Origin: Pseudomonadota bacterium
GTDB taxonomy: Bacteria > Pseudomonadota > Gammaproteobacteria > Burkholderiales > Burkholderiaceae_E
NCBI GenBank assembly: GCA_023389055.1
Contig: JAEWFA010000040.1
Coordinates: 1-64,000, forward strand
Reading direction: 5' to 3'
Length of the DNA stretch: 64,000 nucleotides
Shown: one piece after another, positions 34,087 through 46,367 of the stretch
How the letters are laid out: each line of letters begins with the position of its first letter
Numbering within the stretch: the stretch's first letter is position 1
Notes under the pieces: generated by a model
The model's input: only the letters and a program-made list of their open reading frames with translations
The model's database searches: none
What the model was told of the DNA's origin: nothing
Translations under genes and position numbers: made by a program

Positions 34087-34186
34087 GACTTCTCATCGGT
34101 TTTCGATTTCGGCGAAGGCTGACTTCGCGCAGCGAAGTCAAGCCCGCAAAGCGGGCGGCCGAAGCCAAAAGCGCGTCGAGGCCGCC
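34056..34186 (+). repeat. Array of strong hairpins at the ftsW-murG junction
   Basis: Three or four stem-loops follow each other. (1) 34056-34080 pairs with 34085-34109 in a stem of about 25 bp with two G-U pairs and a 4-nt loop; it contains the ftsW stop codon. (2) 34120-34140, TGACTTCGC / GCGAAGTCA, 9 bp with a 3-nt loop. (3) 34142-34156, GCCCGC-AAA-GCGGGC. (4) An alternative long-range pair GGCGGCC (34154-34160) with GGCCGCC (34180-34186) that covers part of the murG ribosome site. It fills the only sizeable gap between murE and ftsA. Confidence 0.75.
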
Positions 34187-34189
34187 CGC

Positions 34190-35268
34190 ATGACCGGGCG
34201 AACCATCCTCATCATGGCCGGTGGCACCGGCGGCCACGTGATGCCGGGGCTTGCCGTCGCCGCCGAGATGCGCGCGCGCAACTGGAGCGTCGTGTGGCTC
34301 GGCAACCCGAGCGGCATGGAAGCGACGCTCGTGCCGAAACACGGAATCCCGATGCAGTGGGTGCGCATCGGGGGTGTTCGCGGCAAGGGGCTCGCCACGC
34401 GAGTGCTGCTGCCGCTCACGCTGCTGCGTGCGTTCGCGCAGAGCGTGCGCGCGCTGCGCACGACGCAGCCGGCGGTCGTGCTCGGCATGGGCGGCTACGT
34501 CGCTTTCCCCGGCGGCATGATGGCTTCGCTGCTGAACCGTCCGCTCGTCGTGCACGAGCAGAATTCGGTCGCCGGGTTGACGAACCGCCTGCTCGCCCGC
34601 GTGGCCGATCGGGTGCTCGAGGCCTTCCCCGGCACGCTTGCCGGCGCGCGCTGCTGCGGCAATCCGTTGCGCGCGGAGATGATCCGCGACGACGATCCCC
34701 GCGAACGTTATGCCGGGCGCAGCGGTCCTCTTCGCCTGCTCGTCGTCGGCGGCAGCCTCGGCGCGCAGGCGCTCAACGAGGTCGTGCCGCAGGCGCTCGC
34801 GGCGATGCCCGAAGCGGCCCGGCCCCAGGTGGTGCACCAGAGCGGTCGCGACCGGCGCGACGCGCTCGAGGCGCGCTACCGCGAGCTCGGCATCGCCGCT
34901 CACGTCGTCGAGTTCGTCGACGACATGGCCGGCGCCTACGAATGGGCCGACCTGGTCGTCTGTCGTGCCGGCGCGATGACGATCGCGGAGATCGCCGCCG
35001 CCGGCGTCGCCAGCCTGCTCGTGCCGTTCCCGCACGCCGTCGACGACCACCAGACCGGCAATGCGCGTTTCCTGTCCGGGCAGGATGCGGCGCTGCTCGT
35101 GCCGCAATCCGAGCTCGATCCGCAGTCTCTTGCCATGCGCCTCGCATCGCTGGATCGCGAAACGCTCGCGCGAATGGCGACGCGCGCCCGTTCGCTCGCG
35201 CGCCCCGACGCGACACGGGAGGTCGCCGACGTCTGCGAGGAGGCCGCGCGTCTGCGCGGGGTGCGCGC

Positions 35269-35272
<4 letters not shown>
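34190..35272 (+). CDS. murG: UDP-GlcNAc:lipid I GlcNAc transferase (MurG)
   Basis: A 360-residue GT28 glycosyltransferase that makes lipid II at the inner membrane. It shows the N-terminal MAGGTGGHVMPGLAVA (residues 9-24), VLGMGGYVAFPGG, LVVHEQNSVAGLTNR, VVGGSLGAQALNE, and the donor-binding VCRAGAMTIAEIAAAGV with PFPHAVDDHQT. It is unusual in this operon in being separated from the gene before it by 103 bp. The only purine-rich ribosome site, GAGG at 34178-34181, can be paired in a hairpin. The stop overlaps murC by four bases. Confidence 0.95.
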
Positions 35273-36662
<1,390 letters not shown>

Positions 36663-36663
<1 letters not shown>

Positions 36664-37625
36664 TGGAAACGACGGCGATCGATCCGAAGGCGATGGGCAA
36701 GGTGGCCGTGCTGTGCGGAGGGCGCTCGGCCGAGCGCGACGTCTCGCTGATGTCGGGAACGGGAGTGCTGGACGCGCTGCGCGGCTGCGGCGTCGATGCG
36801 CACGCCTTCGATCCGGCGCAGCGCCCGCTCGACGATCTCGTGCGCGAAGGATTCGCGCGCGCCTTCATCGCGCTGCACGGTCGCTACGGCGAGGACGGCA
36901 CGGTGCAGGGGGCGCTCGAGCTGCTCGGCATCCCGTACACCGGCAGCGGCGTGATGGCCTCGGCGATCGCGATGGACAAGGTCTACGCCAAGCGCATCTG
37001 GATGACGCATGGCCTGCGCACGCCGGCCTTCGAACTCGCGCGCACGGCGCAACAACTCGCCGACGCGGCGAAGCGCCTGGGGCTGCCGATGGCGGTCAAG
37101 CCGAGCCGCGAAGGCTCGACGATCGGCTTCACGAAACTGCACTCGCTCGACGGCGCGAAAGCCGCCTTCGATGCGGCCCGCGCGCACGACGTCGACGTGC
37201 TTTGCGAGGAGTTCGTCGACGGGCGCGAGTTGACCGTGGCGGTGCTCGGCAGCGGCGACGCGGCGCGTGCGCTGCCGGTCATCGAGATCGTCGCCCCCGA
37301 GGGGAACTACGACTACCAGAACAAGTACTTCACCGACGACACGCGCTACGACTGCCCGGCGCGGCTCGACGCCGCACTCGGCGAGCGCATCCGTGAACTG
37401 TCGCTGCAGGCGTACCGCGCGGTTGCTTGCGAAGGCTGGGGGCGCGTCGACGTGATGCTTCGCGGCGGCGACGACGAGCCGTTCCTGCTCGAGGTGAACA
37501 CCTCCCCGGGAATGACCGGTCATTCGCTGGTGCCGATGGCCGCGCGCGCGGTCGGCATCTCCTACGAGCAGTTGTGCCTGCGCATCCTGGCGTCGGCCAG
37601 CCTGAAGATCGGAGGTCGCGATTGA
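36663..37625 (+). CDS. ddlB: D-alanine:D-alanine ligase
   Basis: A 320-residue ATP-grasp ligase that makes the D-Ala-D-Ala dipeptide used by MurF. Motifs are VLCGGRSAERDVSLMSG, LHGRYGEDGTVQG, PYTGSGVMASAIAMDK, PMAVKPSREGSTIG and the metal-binding FLLEVNTSPGMTGHSL. The ATG shares its first base with the murC stop. A GGAGG ribosome site for ftsQ is embedded near its 3' end. Confidence 0.95.
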
Positions 37626-38452
37626 GCGGCCTGTGGCAGGACGCCCGCGCGCTGAACGCACTCGCCAACGCGTTGCTCGGTGCGACGCTGCTGGCGGTAG
37701 TGGCGGCCGGCGCGTGGTGGGTCTCGCAGCGTCCGTTCTTCACGCTGGCGCACGTGCGCATCGACGCCGCACCGGATCACGAGTTGCAGCGCGTGTCGCC
37801 GGCGCAGTTGCGCGCGGCGGTCGCGCGCCGGGTGCACGGCAACTTCTTCGCCGTCGATCTCGAGACGGTGCGCGCGGTGTTCGAGTCGGTGCCGTGGGTG
37901 CGCCGTGCCGGCGTGCGACGCGTCTGGCCCGACGGGCTCGAGGTGTCGATCGAGGAGCACCGCGCGCTCGCGTTGTGGGACGACGGACGCATCGTCAACA
38001 CGTTCGGCGAGCTGTTCGTCGCCAACCTGGCCGAAGCCGAGGACGACGGCGAGTTGCCGCAGTTCTCGGGGCCCGAGGGCAGCGCGCTGCAGGTGGCGCG
38101 CCGCTATGCGGAGCTTCGCGACGCGGTCGCCGCATTACACGTGCAGCCCGACGCGGTGTCGCTGTCGGCGCGCCATGCATGGTCGCTGCGCCTGGACGAC
38201 GGAACGACGTTGCTGCTCGGGCGCGACCAGGGCATTCCGGTCGAGCGGCGCGTCGCGCGCTGGGTCGAGACCTGGCCCCTGGTCGTCGAGACATTGAACC
38301 GGCGCGCCGAGGTGATCGACCTGCGCTACCCCAACGGCTTTGCGATCCGTTCCCTGGCCCGGCTCGATCGCGAAGACGAACACGCCGAAGCTCCCCATCC
38401 CGCCGCGCACCATGCGCGACCCCGCGCCGCGCAACAGCATGACCTGCGATAA
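37622..38452 (+). CDS. ftsQ: Cell division protein FtsQ
   Basis: A 276-residue bitopic division protein. It has a short cytosolic tail, a membrane helix at residues about 15-33, then a POTRA domain (FFTLAHVRIDA... VRRVWPDGLEVSIEEH) and the beta domain. The start is a TTG at 37622 overlapping the ddlB stop; it is well supported by GGAGG 6 nt upstream. The C-terminal tail is His/Ala/Arg-rich. It links FtsBL to the divisome. Confidence 0.92.
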   Translation: MSGLWQDARALNALANALLGATLLAVVAAGAWWVSQRPFFTLAHVRIDAAPDHELQRVSPAQLRAAVARRVHGNFFAVDLETVRAVFESVPWVRRAGVRRVWPDGLEVSIEEHRALALWDDGRIVNTFGELFVANLAEAEDDGELPQFSGPEGSALQVARRYAELRDAVAALHVQPDAVSLSARHAWSLRLDDGTTLLLGRDQGIPVERRVARWVETWPLVVETLNRRAEVIDLRYPNGFAIRSLARLDREDEHAEAPHPAAHHARPRAAQQHDLR

Positions 38453-38455
38453 CAA

Positions 38456-39688
38456 ATGACCAGAGACGCGAAGGACCTGATCGTCGGACTCGACATCGGC
38501 ACATCGAAGATCGTCGCGATCGTCGCCGAGATGCGCCCCGACGGCCATTACGAGATCGTCGGTCTCGGTCAGCACGATTCGCGCGGGCTGAAGAAGGGCG
38601 TGGTCGTGAACATCGAGTCGACCGTCGCGTCCATCCAGCACGCGCTCGAGGAAGCCGAGCTGATGGCCGACTGCAAGATCCGCACGGTCTACACGGGGAT
38701 CGCGGGCAGCCACATCCGCAGTTTCAACTCCAGCGGCATGGTGGCGATCAAGGACAAGGAGGTCACCGAGGCCGACATGGCCCGCGTGATCGAGACCGCC
38801 AAGGCGGTGAACATTCCCACCGACCAGCAGATCCTGCACGTGCTGGCGCAGGAATTCATCATCGACGGGCAGGAGGACATCCGCGAGCCGATCGGCATGA
38901 GCGGCGTGCGCCTGGAGGTGAAGGTGCACATCGTCACCGGCGCCGTGTCTGCCGCGCAGAACATCGTCAAGTGCGTGCGCCGCTGCGGGCTCGAGGTGAA
39001 CGACCTGATGCTGCAGCCGCTCGCCTCGAGCATGGCGATCCTCACGCAGGACGAGAAGGAACTGGGCGTGGCACTCGTCGACGTCGGCGGCGGCACGACC
39101 GACATCGCGATCTTCACCGGCGGCGCGATCCGCCACACCGCGGTGATCCCGATCGCCGGCGACCAGATCACCAACGACATCGCGATGGCGTTGCGCACGC
39201 CGACGCTCGAGGCCGACGACATCAAGCTGCGATACGGCATCGCCAAGCAGGTGCTCGCCGATCCGAACGAGAAGATCGAGGTGCCCGGGCTGGGCGAGCG
39301 CTCGCCGCGCACGCTGTCGCGCCAGGCGCTGGCGGCGGTGATCGAGCCGCGCATCGAGGAGCTGTTCTCGCTCGTGCACCAGGTGATCCGCGAGTCGGGC
39401 TACGAGGAGCTGCTCTCGTCGGGCGTCGTGCTCACCGGCGGCACGTCGTTGCTGCCCGGGATGGTCGAGCTGGCCGAGGACATCTTTCTGAAGCCGGTAC
39501 GCATCGGCATGCCGGCGTACACGGGCGGGCTCGCCGACGTCGTGCGATCGCCGCGCTATTCGACCGCGGTCGGGCTGCTCGAGGAGGCGCGCGTGCAGCG
39601 CCTGCGCGGGCGCAAGGTCGCCGAGCAATCGGGTTCGTTCAAGGAAACGCTGCGAAGAATGAAGGAGTGGTTCCTCGGCAATTTCTGA
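38456..39688 (+). CDS. ftsA: Cell division protein FtsA
   Basis: A 410-residue actin-like ATPase that tethers FtsZ to the membrane. It has the phosphate-1 motif VGLDIGTSKIVAIVAE, the phosphate-2 motif VDVGGGTTDIAIF, and the adenosine motif VLTGGTSLLPG. The C-terminus ends in an amphipathic helix (LRRMKEWFLGNF), the membrane-targeting sequence of FtsA. It begins 3 bp after ftsQ and is followed by a 106-bp gap before ftsZ. Confidence 0.96.
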   Translation: MTRDAKDLIVGLDIGTSKIVAIVAEMRPDGHYEIVGLGQHDSRGLKKGVVVNIESTVASIQHALEEAELMADCKIRTVYTGIAGSHIRSFNSSGMVAIKDKEVTEADMARVIETAKAVNIPTDQQILHVLAQEFIIDGQEDIREPIGMSGVRLEVKVHIVTGAVSAAQNIVKCVRRCGLEVNDLMLQPLASSMAILTQDEKELGVALVDVGGGTTDIAIFTGGAIRHTAVIPIAGDQITNDIAMALRTPTLEADDIKLRYGIAKQVLADPNEKIEVPGLGERSPRTLSRQALAAVIEPRIEELFSLVHQVIRESGYEELLSSGVVLTGGTSLLPGMVELAEDIFLKPVRIGMPAYTGGLADVVRSPRYSTAVGLLEEARVQRLRGRKVAEQSGSFKETLRRMKEWFLGNF

Positions 39689-39752
39689 ATTCCGTTCGTC
39701 GTCTCGAAGAGCAAGAAGTCCTCACAACCAAGAATCGTCGTTTTCATTCACC

Positions 39753-39773
39753 GGGAAGGGTCGACGTCTTCCC
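39753..39773 (+). promoter_or_regulatory. Hairpin in the ftsA-ftsZ spacer
   Basis: GGGAAG (39753-39758) and CTTCCC (39768-39773) form a 6-bp stem with a 9-nt loop, just upstream of the ftsZ ribosome site (GGAGAAAAG, from 39781). The spacer is 106 bp and relatively A/T-rich for this region, so an ftsZ promoter may lie here, but no clear -35/-10 pair is seen. Confidence 0.35.
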
Positions 39774-39794
39774 ACCGTCCTGGAGAAAAGCACC

Positions 39795-40955
39795 ATGAGT
39801 TTCGAACTGATCGAGCAAGAAGTCGAAGGCGCCGTCATCAAGGTGATCGGGGTCGGCGGCGCCGGCGGCAACGCGGTCAATCACATGATCAACCGCGACG
39901 TGCAGGGCGTGGAGTTCATCGCGGTGAACACCGACAAGCAGGCGTTGCGTCGTTCGCTCGCCGAGCACACGATCCAGCTCGGCGACATGGGCCTGGGCGC
40001 CGGCGCGCGGCCCGAGGCGGGCAAGGCGGCCGCAGAGGCGATGCGTACCGAGATCCGCAGCGCACTGGAAGGCTCGAACATGGTCTTCCTGACCGCCGGC
40101 ATGGGCAAGGGCACCGGTACCGGCGCGTCTCCCGTCGTCGCCGAGATCGCCAAGGAGATGGGCATCCTGACGGTGGGCGTCGTCACCAAGCCCTTCGACT
40201 TCGAGGGCGCCAAGAAGCTGCAGATCGCCGAGAACGGCATCGACCAGCTCGTCGAGCACGTCGATTCGCTGATCGTCGTGCTGAACCAGAAGCTGTTCGA
40301 GGTGATGGACGACGACGCGAGCCTCGAGGATGCGTTCAAGCGCGCCGACGACGTGCTGCACAACGCCGTGGCCGGCATCGCCGAGATCATCAACGTGCCG
40401 GGCCTGGTCAACGTCGACTTCGCCGACGTGAAGACGGTGATGGGCGAGCAGGGCAAGGCGATGATGGGGATCGGCGAGTCGTCGGGCCTGGATCGTGCGC
40501 GCATCGCCGCCGAACAGGCGGTGTCCTCGCCGCTGCTCGACGGCGTCGACCTGCAGGGCGCACGCGGCGTCATCGTCAACATCACCGCCGGTCGCAGCCT
40601 GAAGCTGAAGGAGACGAACGACGTGATCAACACGATCAAGGCGTTCTGCGCCGACGACGCGACGATCATCCACGGGACCGTGTTCGACGAGAACATGAGC
40701 GATCGCCTGCGCGTCACCGTCGTCGCCACCGGCATCGGCCGTCGTCCGGCCAAGCCGATGCTCGTGCCGCAGAGCCAGTTGCGCACCGGAACCCACGACG
40801 CCGCGCCGCTGCAGCAGCCGAACTACGAACAGTTCGAGCAGCCCACCGTCTGGCGCAGCCCCCGCGCCTCGGCCGCCGCGCAGGTCCAGGCGCTCGAGGA
40901 AAGCGGCGTGGAGCGGTTCGATATTCCGGCGTTCTTGCGAAAGCAGGCCGACTGA
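39795..40955 (+). CDS. ftsZ: Cell division GTPase FtsZ, with a variant tubulin signature motif
   Basis: A 386-residue tubulin-like GTPase that forms the division ring. The fold is complete: VIGVGGAGGNAVNHM, AVNTDKQAL, VVTKPFDFEGAKK, the synergy loop NVDFADVKTVM, and the C-terminal peptide EESGVERFDIPAFLRKQAD that binds FtsA/ZipA-type partners. The nucleotide loop reads TAGMGKGTGTGASP, so the motif normally written GGGTGTG has Lys at residue 105 in place of the middle Gly, and Ser follows where most have Ala. It is the only ftsZ in the window and is in the standard place, so it is presumably functional. Confidence 0.95.
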   Translation: MSFELIEQEVEGAVIKVIGVGGAGGNAVNHMINRDVQGVEFIAVNTDKQALRRSLAEHTIQLGDMGLGAGARPEAGKAAAEAMRTEIRSALEGSNMVFLTAGMGKGTGTGASPVVAEIAKEMGILTVGVVTKPFDFEGAKKLQIAENGIDQLVEHVDSLIVVLNQKLFEVMDDDASLEDAFKRADDVLHNAVAGIAEIINVPGLVNVDFADVKTVMGEQGKAMMGIGESSGLDRARIAAEQAVSSPLLDGVDLQGARGVIVNITAGRSLKLKETNDVINTIKAFCADDATIIHGTVFDENMSDRLRVTVVATGIGRRPAKPMLVPQSQLRTGTHDAAPLQQPNYEQFEQPTVWRSPRASAAAQVQALEESGVERFDIPAFLRKQAD

Positions 40956-40962
40956 TGTCGGC

Positions 40963-41114
40963 GTGAAGGGTGAAGGGACATGGGTGAAGGGGGCCGAGCC
41001 GTTGCGACGCGCGCCGCGCTTCGCAACGCTCGACCGGTCGTCCTTACTGCGTCGGCTTGCCCGCAGCCGGCTCGGCCCCCTTCACCCTTCACCCTTCACC
41101 CTTCACCCTTCACT
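40963..41114 (+). repeat. Heptamer repeats and 20-bp inverted repeat downstream of ftsZ
   Basis: GTGAAGG occurs at 40963, 40970 and 40984. Its complement CTTCACC occurs four times in perfect tandem at 41080, 41087, 41094 and 41101, with a degenerate fifth copy at 41108. A perfect 20-bp inverted repeat pairs 40982-41001 with 41068-41087, enclosing an inner hairpin (CGTTGCGA / TCGCAACG, 41000-41007 and 41021-41028). It probably ends the dcw transcript in both directions, or is a decaying repeat element. Confidence 0.7.
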
Positions 41115-41218
41115 CACCCATTTCCGCCTCCGTTCAATGCAGTCCGCGCCCGTCGCTTAAAATGACAGGTTTCCCGCTTGCAACGGGCACTTCTTAGCGA
41201 GAACGGAGGCGCACTCAA

Positions 41219-41713
41219 ATGATCGAACCAGGCCAACGCGTCCCCGACGCCACGGTTTTCGAATACGTGCAGACCGAGGGTCCGGGGTGTTCGATCGGGC
41301 CTCGCAAGTTCCGGGCGCTGGACGAGTTGCGCGGCAAGCGCGTCGTCGTGTTCGGGCTGCCCGGGGCGTTCACGCCCACCTGCTCGGCGAAGCACGTTCC
41401 GGGGTACCTCGAGAAATTCGACGCGCTCAAGGGCAACGGAGTCGACGAGATCTGGTGCGTGTCGGTGAACGACGCGTTCGTGATGGGAGCCTGGGCGGTC
41501 GACCAGGGCACCGAAGGCAAGATCCGCATGATCGCCGACGGCGCGGCCGAATGGACGCGTGCGCTCGGGCTCGACTTCGTCAGCCCGACGATGGGTGTTC
41601 GCTCGCAGCGCTACTCGATGCTCGTCGAGGACGGCGTCGTGAAGACGCTCAACGTCGAGCAACCGGGCAAGTTCGAGGTTTCGGACGCGGCAACGATGGT
41701 GAAGCAGGCTTGA
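41219..41713 (+). CDS. Peroxiredoxin (Prx5/PrxII type)
   Basis: A 164-residue thiol peroxidase. The peroxidatic Cys is in PGAFTPTCSAKHVPGY, the classic Prx5 motif, and the Arg expected in the active site lies in the later VRSQRYSM segment. Substrates are hydrogen peroxide and alkyl hydroperoxides, reduced with glutaredoxin, glutathione or thioredoxin in this class. The ATG has GGAGG 12 nt upstream. A TAAAAT at 41158-41163 may be its -10 box. The gene sits between ftsZ and lpxC, as is common in Burkholderiales. Confidence 0.92.
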   Translation: MIEPGQRVPDATVFEYVQTEGPGCSIGPRKFRALDELRGKRVVVFGLPGAFTPTCSAKHVPGYLEKFDALKGNGVDEIWCVSVNDAFVMGAWAVDQGTEGKIRMIADGAAEWTRALGLDFVSPTMGVRSQRYSMLVEDGVVKTLNVEQPGKFEVSDAATMVKQA

Positions 41714-41753
41714 AAGCGATCCGGCCCGCCTCTTTTTCCCTGCGGCAATCGCG

Positions 41754-42683
41754 ATGATGCGACAGCGAACGATCGGCTCGCTGGTGCGAACGACGGGCGT
41801 CGGGCTGCATTCGGGCGAGCGCGTCGAGTTGACGCTGCGCCCGGCGGCGCCCGACACCGGTGTCGTCTTTCGCCGCATCGATCTCGAACCGCCGGTCGAA
41901 ATCCGCAGTTGCGCCGAGCGCGTCACCGACACCCGGATGGCCTCGACGCTCACGGCGGCCGATGACGGCCCGCTCGCGCAGGTGCGCGTGGCCACGGTCG
42001 AGCACCTGATGTCGGCGCTCGCCGGGATGGGCGTCGACAACGTCTACGTCGACGTCACGGCGCCCGAGATCCCGATCCTCGACGGCTCTGCCGGATCCTT
42101 CGTCTACCTGATCCAGTCGGCGGGCATCGTCGAGCAGCGCGCCGAGAAGCAGTTCATCCGGCTGATCCAGCCGGTCGAGGTGCGCGACGGCGACAAGTGG
42201 GCGCGGCTGGATCCGCATTTCGGCTTCAAGCTGCGCTTCTCGATCGATTTCGCGCACCCCGCGATCGATGCCACCGAGCAGGTCGTCGAGGTCGATTTCG
42301 CAAAGGCGTCGTACGTGAAGGAAGTCTCCCGCGCGCGCACCTTCGGCTTCATGCAGGACGTGGAGGCGCTGCGCGCGCATGGCTTGGCCAAGGGCGGCAG
42401 CTTCGGCAACGCCATCGTCATGGACGAGTACCGCGTGCTGAACGAAGACGGGCTGCGTTTCGGCGACGAGTTCGTCAAGCACAAGATCCTGGATGCGATC
42501 GGCGACCTGTACCTGGTCGGCCACCCACTGCTCGCCGCGTACAGCGCGCACAAGTCGGGGCATGCGCTGAACAACCTGCTGCTGCGCGAGATGCTCGCGC
42601 ACGAGCAAGCCTGGGAACGCGTCGGCTTCGCCGATCGTCGCGACGCGCCCCGCCCCTTCGCGCTCGACTGGAGCCATGCCTGA
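41754..42683 (+). CDS. lpxC: UDP-3-O-acyl-GlcNAc deacetylase (LpxC)
   Basis: A 309-residue zinc amidase catalysing the first committed step of lipid A synthesis. It shows GVGLHSGERVELTLRPA, the zinc ligand region VATVEHLMSALAG, the GSAGSFVYLI substrate strand, and FVKHKILDAIGDLYLVG with the second His and Asp ligands. The start is one of two adjacent ATGs (41754 or 41757). Its presence confirms an LPS-making outer membrane. Confidence 0.96.
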   Translation: MMRQRTIGSLVRTTGVGLHSGERVELTLRPAAPDTGVVFRRIDLEPPVEIRSCAERVTDTRMASTLTAADDGPLAQVRVATVEHLMSALAGMGVDNVYVDVTAPEIPILDGSAGSFVYLIQSAGIVEQRAEKQFIRLIQPVEVRDGDKWARLDPHFGFKLRFSIDFAHPAIDATEQVVEVDFAKASYVKEVSRARTFGFMQDVEALRAHGLAKGGSFGNAIVMDEYRVLNEDGLRFGDEFVKHKILDAIGDLYLVGHPLLAAYSAHKSGHALNNLLLREMLAHEQAWERVGFADRRDAPRPFALDWSHA

Positions 42684-42713
42684 ACGCACGCCCCTCCGGC
42701 GCGCGTTCCCCGC

Positions 42714-43025
42714 ATGATCTTCCTGCGCGTCCTGGTGGTCGTGCTGCTCGCCTCGGTGGCGTACTGCGCGCTCGGCTACGTGTTCACGCGCGAGCGGCGC
42801 TATATCCGGCTTGCGTGGCGCCTGCTCCTCGGCGGCCTGGTCGCCGCGCTCGTGTTCTTCGCCGTGATGTTCGTCGAGCGGCTGACGAGCCCTGCCGTGG
42901 CGTTGCTGCCCGATGCGCGTTCAGCGCGCGCCGCGATGATGGCGAACGAGGCGCGCGAGCGCTTCGCCCAGCGCGGGGGCGTCGGTGCGGGAGCGAAGCC
43001 GGTCGAACTCGCGCAGCGCCGCTGA
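42714..43025 (+). CDS. Small inner-membrane protein of unknown function
   Basis: A 103-residue protein with two membrane helices (residues about 3-24 and 37-57) separated by a basic loop (RERRYIRLAWR), giving a likely hairpin with both ends on the same side, then a soluble C-terminal helix. I do not recognise a named family. It starts 30 bp after lpxC on the same strand, and its last 105 bp overlap the 3' end of the convergent DUF721 gene. The hydrophobic pattern and a sensible position between lpxC and secA argue that it is real. Confidence 0.6.
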   Translation: MIFLRVLVVVLLASVAYCALGYVFTRERRYIRLAWRLLLGGLVAALVFFAVMFVERLTSPAVALLPDARSARAAMMANEARERFAQRGGVGAGAKPVELAQRR

Positions 43026-43361
43026 CGGAATCGCCGCGCGCGGCGCCTGCGTGCGCGCGGGCGCCGCGTCGCCCGTTCGCTGCGTGACGATCCGGATCCG
43101 GTCGATTCCCGCGAAGCGCGTGTGCAGCGCCTGCAGCATCGTCGGCGTCGACTGGCGCAGGCGCGCGGCCCACGCGGCGCTGGGCGCGCGCAGCGTGAGC
43201 GTGCCCGTGTCCAGCGCGACCACCGTCAACGGCGCCTGTGCGAATTGCTCGTGGAGCGCCGACTGCAGTTCGACGAGGCGATCGACCCGCGCGGCGAGCG
43301 CACGGAAGTCGGTTTCTTCGTCGAGCCAGGCAGTGACGGGGCGGGTGGAAGTGGGCTTCAT
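42921..43361 (-). CDS. DUF721 / DciA-like protein
   Basis: A 146-residue basic protein with a DUF721-type core: VTAWLDEETDFRALAARVDRLVELQ, then ALDTGTLTLRAPSAAWAARLRQ, which resembles the central strand region of DciA proteins that help load the replicative helicase. Whether this short version loads helicase is not known. The ATG at 43361 is preferred; an in-frame TTG at 43397 would add 12 residues. It is convergent with the small membrane protein gene (105 bp overlap) and divergent from secA. Confidence 0.75.
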   Translation of the reverse strand: MKPTSTRPVTAWLDEETDFRALAARVDRLVELQSALHEQFAQAPLTVVALDTGTLTLRAPSAAWAARLRQSTPTMLQALHTRFAGIDRIRIVTQRTGDAAPARTQAPRAAIPSAALREFDRLRSRTDAPALGEALARLVRHHRGAR

Positions 43362-43434
43362 CGGCGCTGCGCCGGCACGGATTCCTGCGTCGGTCAAGCG
43401 ACCCCGCGGCTCGGGGCGGACAAGGTGCGCGTGC

Positions 43435-43440
43435 TAGACT
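43435..43440 (+). promoter_or_regulatory. Candidate -10 box upstream of secA
   Basis: TAGACT, preceded by a TGC extension (TGCTAGACT), lies 95 bp before the secA ATG. This extended -10 could work without a strong -35; none is obvious. Confidence 0.35.
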
Positions 43441-43534
43441 GTAACGCTTTCGCGGGCGTTGGCGCCGTTCGTCGCGTCATTCCGCCGTCTCCCCGACCGC
43501 CGTCTCCCCGACGCATCGCCCCGCACCTCGCCGA

Positions 43535-46321
<2,787 letters not shown>

Positions 46322-46367
46322 GCGCATCGCGCGCGCGCCGCGCCGGGGCCGCATTCCGGAGAGCCCG

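Noticed and set aside
34120..34186. Intrinsic terminator that would end dcw transcription after ftsW
   Set aside because: None of the stems is followed by a T-run, and murG through ftsZ downstream have no alternative promoter that I can see. A complete stop here is unlikely.
40963..41114. CRISPR array suggested by regularly spaced short repeats
   Set aside because: Repeats are only 7 bp and directly tandem without spacers, and no cas genes are in the window.
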